From RGIG995 sp045603745 (lineage in GTDB: Bacteria > Bacillota > Clostridia > Oscillospirales > UBA644), in NCBI GenBank assembly GCA_045603745.1, contig JAZUMQ010000007.1, positions 1-41,499 on the forward strand: 41,499 bases of DNA, in the 5' to 3' direction. Both the position numbers and the translations under genes were made by a program. The notes under the pieces were generated by a model. The model saw only the letters and a program-made list of their open reading frames with translations. It searched no databases and was not told the DNA's origin. The first letter of the stretch is position 1, and each line of letters opens with the position of its first letter. Below are positions 39,728 to 41,499 of the stretch, one piece after another.

Positions 39728-41278
39728 GTGAAGTCCATCAACGTCACGTTTAATCAACAACTGAAAAAAACCACCATGGAATCCCTTTCCGCCGTCCTTC
39801 CCATCACCTTTATCGTCCTTGCCCTGAGTATTTTTATCGTTCCCCTGAAAGTGGGCACCGTCGCCATGTTTTTTGCTGGGGCGGTCATGCTGATCATCGG
39901 CATGGGAATGTTCCAATTGGGAGCAGAAATGGCGATGAGCCCCTTGGGAGAAGGAATTGGGGTACAGATCGCAAAATCCAAGACCTTGTTTTTGGCGGCG
40001 CTGGTCGGCTTTTTGATGGGATTTCTTATCACCATTGCCGAACCGGATCTGCAGGTATTGTCCAATCAAGTGCCGGCAATTCCCAACCTGACCTTGATTT
40101 TGACCGTCGCCGTGGGGGTGGGAATTTTCCTCGCTTTAGCGGTGTTGAGAATCGCCCTGAAAATTGACCTTTCCATTCTTTTAATGATCTTATACGTAGG
40201 GATTTTAATCCTCTCCTTCTTCGTTCCCGGAGAATTCCTTGCCGTCGCCTTCGATTCGGGCGGAGTTACCACCGGGCCGATGACCGTACCCTTCATCATG
40301 GCGATGGGGGTTGGGCTTTCCGCCATGCGTGGCGACCGGGACGCCGCCAGCGACTCCTTCGGACTTGTGGCTCTTTCCAGCGTCGGCCCTATTTTGGCGG
40401 TCATGATCTTGGGATGTTTTTATCGTACGGGAGATACGGCCTACGAATCCACCGTGGTCCCCGAAGTGGAAACCATGAAAGACGTCACCTCCGCTTTTGC
40501 CGTGGAAATCCCCCATTTTATTAAAGAAGTTCTGATTTCTCTGCTGCCTATTTTGGTCGTATTCTTACTGTTTCAACTTATCAGCCGCAGATACCACAGA
40601 CGCCAATTTTTAAGAATTTCCGTGGGCTTTGGCTATACCGCCATCGGTCTGGTCTTGTTCCTGTGCGGCGTCAACGTGGGATTTGCCCCCGTGGGAAGCC
40701 AGTTGGGAAGCGAATTGGCTGCCGGAGGACAAAAATGGCTTTTGATTCCCATTGGAATGTTGATCGGATATTTTATCGTCAAGGCAGAACCTGCCATTCA
40801 GATCTTAAATAAACAGGTTCAATCGGTAACCGACGGCATTATTTCCGCAAAATCCATGAATCTTGCCCTCTCGGTGGGGGTTGCGGTCAGTATCGGCCTT
40901 GCCATGTTCCGGATTCTGTCCGGAATTTCCATTCGTTGGATCGTCATTCCCGGTTATTTGATCGCCCTTGTACTGTCTCGGTTCGTACCGAAGATCTTCG
41001 TCGGTATCGCCTTCGACTCCGGCGGCGTTGCCAGCGGACCGATGACTTCCACCTTTTTACTTCCCCTTTGCATCGGCGCTTGCACCAGCGTTGGAGGAAA
41101 CGTCATGACCGACGCCTTTGGCGTGGTGGCGCTGGTGGCAATGACCCCCCTCATCGCCATTCAGCTGATGGGTCTCGTCTTTCAGATCAAAACAGCCCGT
41201 CAGCGGAAGCTGGCTTCCCTCTATGTCCTGCCCGATGACAGCGACATGATCGTGGATTTTGAGGAGGTGTACGCGTAA
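39728..41278 (+). CDS. DUF1538 multi-pass membrane protein with internal duplication
   Basis: A 516-residue integral membrane protein, matched by pattern to DUF1538, often next to a P-II-like regulator and thought to be a transporter. It is built as two similar halves: ITIAEPDLQVLSNQVP (about 97-112) matches VKAEPAIQILNKQV (about 355-370), and FDSGGVTTGPMTVPF matches FDSGGVASGPMTSTF. Conserved Asp-Ser-Gly-Gly motifs inside the membrane suggest a pore or substrate site. It starts at GTG with AAAGGAGGG eight bases upstream; the frame is open much further up but over the YihY gene. The substrate is unknown; ammonium or a nitrogen compound is only a guess. Confidence 0.87.
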   Translation: MKSINVTFNQQLKKTTMESLSAVLPITFIVLALSIFIVPLKVGTVAMFFAGAVMLIIGMGMFQLGAEMAMSPLGEGIGVQIAKSKTLFLAALVGFLMGFLITIAEPDLQVLSNQVPAIPNLTLILTVAVGVGIFLALAVLRIALKIDLSILLMILYVGILILSFFVPGEFLAVAFDSGGVTTGPMTVPFIMAMGVGLSAMRGDRDAASDSFGLVALSSVGPILAVMILGCFYRTGDTAYESTVVPEVETMKDVTSAFAVEIPHFIKEVLISLLPILVVFLLFQLISRRYHRRQFLRISVGFGYTAIGLVLFLCGVNVGFAPVGSQLGSELAAGGQKWLLIPIGMLIGYFIVKAEPAIQILNKQVQSVTDGIISAKSMNLALSVGVAVSIGLAMFRILSGISIRWIVIPGYLIALVLSRFVPKIFVGIAFDSGGVASGPMTSTFLLPLCIGACTSVGGNVMTDAFGVVALVAMTPLIAIQLMGLVFQIKTARQRKLASLYVLPDDSDMIVDFEEVYA

Positions 41279-41499
41279 ATGAGCAATAGAAACGCCTATC
41301 AGCTCTTGGCGCTGATCACCACCCATAAGCTGGCGGATAAGGCCGAGCCCATCTTTAAAAAGACCCGCCTCCCCCTCCAGTACCGCTTCACCGCCGAGGG
41401 CACAGCCCCCAGCGAGATGATCGACATGCTGGGTCTCGGCAGCGTGGATAAGTCCATGCTGCTGAGTATGATCCCCAAGGGCGCAGCAGAGGACTTGAT
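41279..41499 (+). CDS. P-II-like regulatory protein, 5' part only
   Basis: The first 73 codons of a gene cut by the window end. ATG follows the DUF1538 stop directly, with GAGGAGGTG upstream. The product starts MSNRNAYQLLALITTHKLAD and contains RFTAEGTAPSEMIDMLGLGSVDKSMLL. The latter resembles the GTASSE-LLGLG stretch seen in P-II-like proteins that pair with DUF1538. If so, it would sense metabolites and regulate the transporter. Base use is unusual: GAG, AAG and CTG/CTC replace the GAA, AAA and TTG common in the rest of the window. Confidence 0.55.
   Translation, partial: MSNRNAYQLLALITTHKLADKAEPIFKKTRLPLQYRFTAEGTAPSEMIDMLGLGSVDKSMLLSMIPKGAAEDL

Noticed and set aside
171..41499. tRNA, rRNA, CRISPR arrays, insertion sequences, phage genes or attachment sites
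   Set aside because: I looked for T-loop motifs, spaced direct repeats, transposase or integrase motifs and terminal repeats on both strands and found none that I could support.

Overview
The window looks like a chromosomal contig from an uncultured low-GC-lineage anaerobe of the Clostridia, most likely Oscillospiraceae/Ruminococcaceae-like. This is inferred from near-consensus sigma-A promoters, frequent GTG/TTG starts with strong Shine-Dalgarno sites, CIRCE-controlled groESL, the yybS-gdpP-rplI-dnaB and tilS-hpt-ftsH gene orders, type III glutamine synthetase, AsnA, cohesin/dockerin proteins and a DUF4430/ECF cobalamin system. I see no phage, transposon, CRISPR, tRNA or rRNA. The contig is an assembly with a proven artefact at its left edge: bases 87-170 are an MGI/DNBSEQ library adapter with its barcode, flanked by two copies of the same 86-base insert, so real sequence effectively begins at 171.

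Layout. 171-3270: a CNNM/CorC-type membrane protein (minus) behind a long structured leader, divergent from a membrane-anchored YD-repeat protein. 3286-5327: groES-groEL (minus) under CIRCE. 5426-16742: a ten-gene plus-strand run, yybS(DUF2232)-gdpP-rplI-dnaB-tilS-hpt-ftsH-queG-vanY-like-GNAT, joining c-di-AMP turnover, replication, tRNA modification and membrane proteolysis; an HtrA protease follows with its own leader (to 18127). 18128-18579: an intergenic region with three hairpins and a strong candidate for a ~172-nt 6S-like RNA on the minus strand. 18580-22749: a minus-strand group of GLUG/dockerin protein, small membrane protein, small alarmone synthetase and M20 amidohydrolase. 22893-24231: a cobalamin riboswitch with a readable terminator/antiterminator controlling a DUF4430 lipoprotein and an ECF S-component. 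24234-30931: a minus-strand run of RlmD-type methyltransferase, isoprenylcysteine-methyltransferase-like protein, polysaccharide deacetylase, PHP protein, DUF5662, M18 and M29 aminopeptidases. 31025-35431: asnA, glnN (GSIII), an overlooked 55-codon gene, and a diacylglycerol-kinase-family lipid kinase. 35516-38768: a three-gene minus-strand cohesin/dockerin operon. 38829-41499: a YihY/BrkB membrane protein, a DUF1538 protein and the start of a P-II-like regulator cut by the window end.

The most interesting biology is the 35.5-38.8 kb operon. It encodes a cohesin-like protein ending in a (S/P)PxTG-type sortase signal, a protein with both a cohesin-like and a degenerate dockerin module, and a dockerin-bearing Cys/His hydrolase with an SH3 domain. 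No carbohydrate-active enzyme is nearby, which suggests a small wall-anchored scaffold for something other than cellulose breakdown. The next most interesting items are the 6S-like RNA, the structured CNNM leader, an FtsH with Val in place of the second Asp after Walker B, and a possible internally deleted phosphoesterase. Functions are assigned by reading the sequences and family knowledge; no database search was run.
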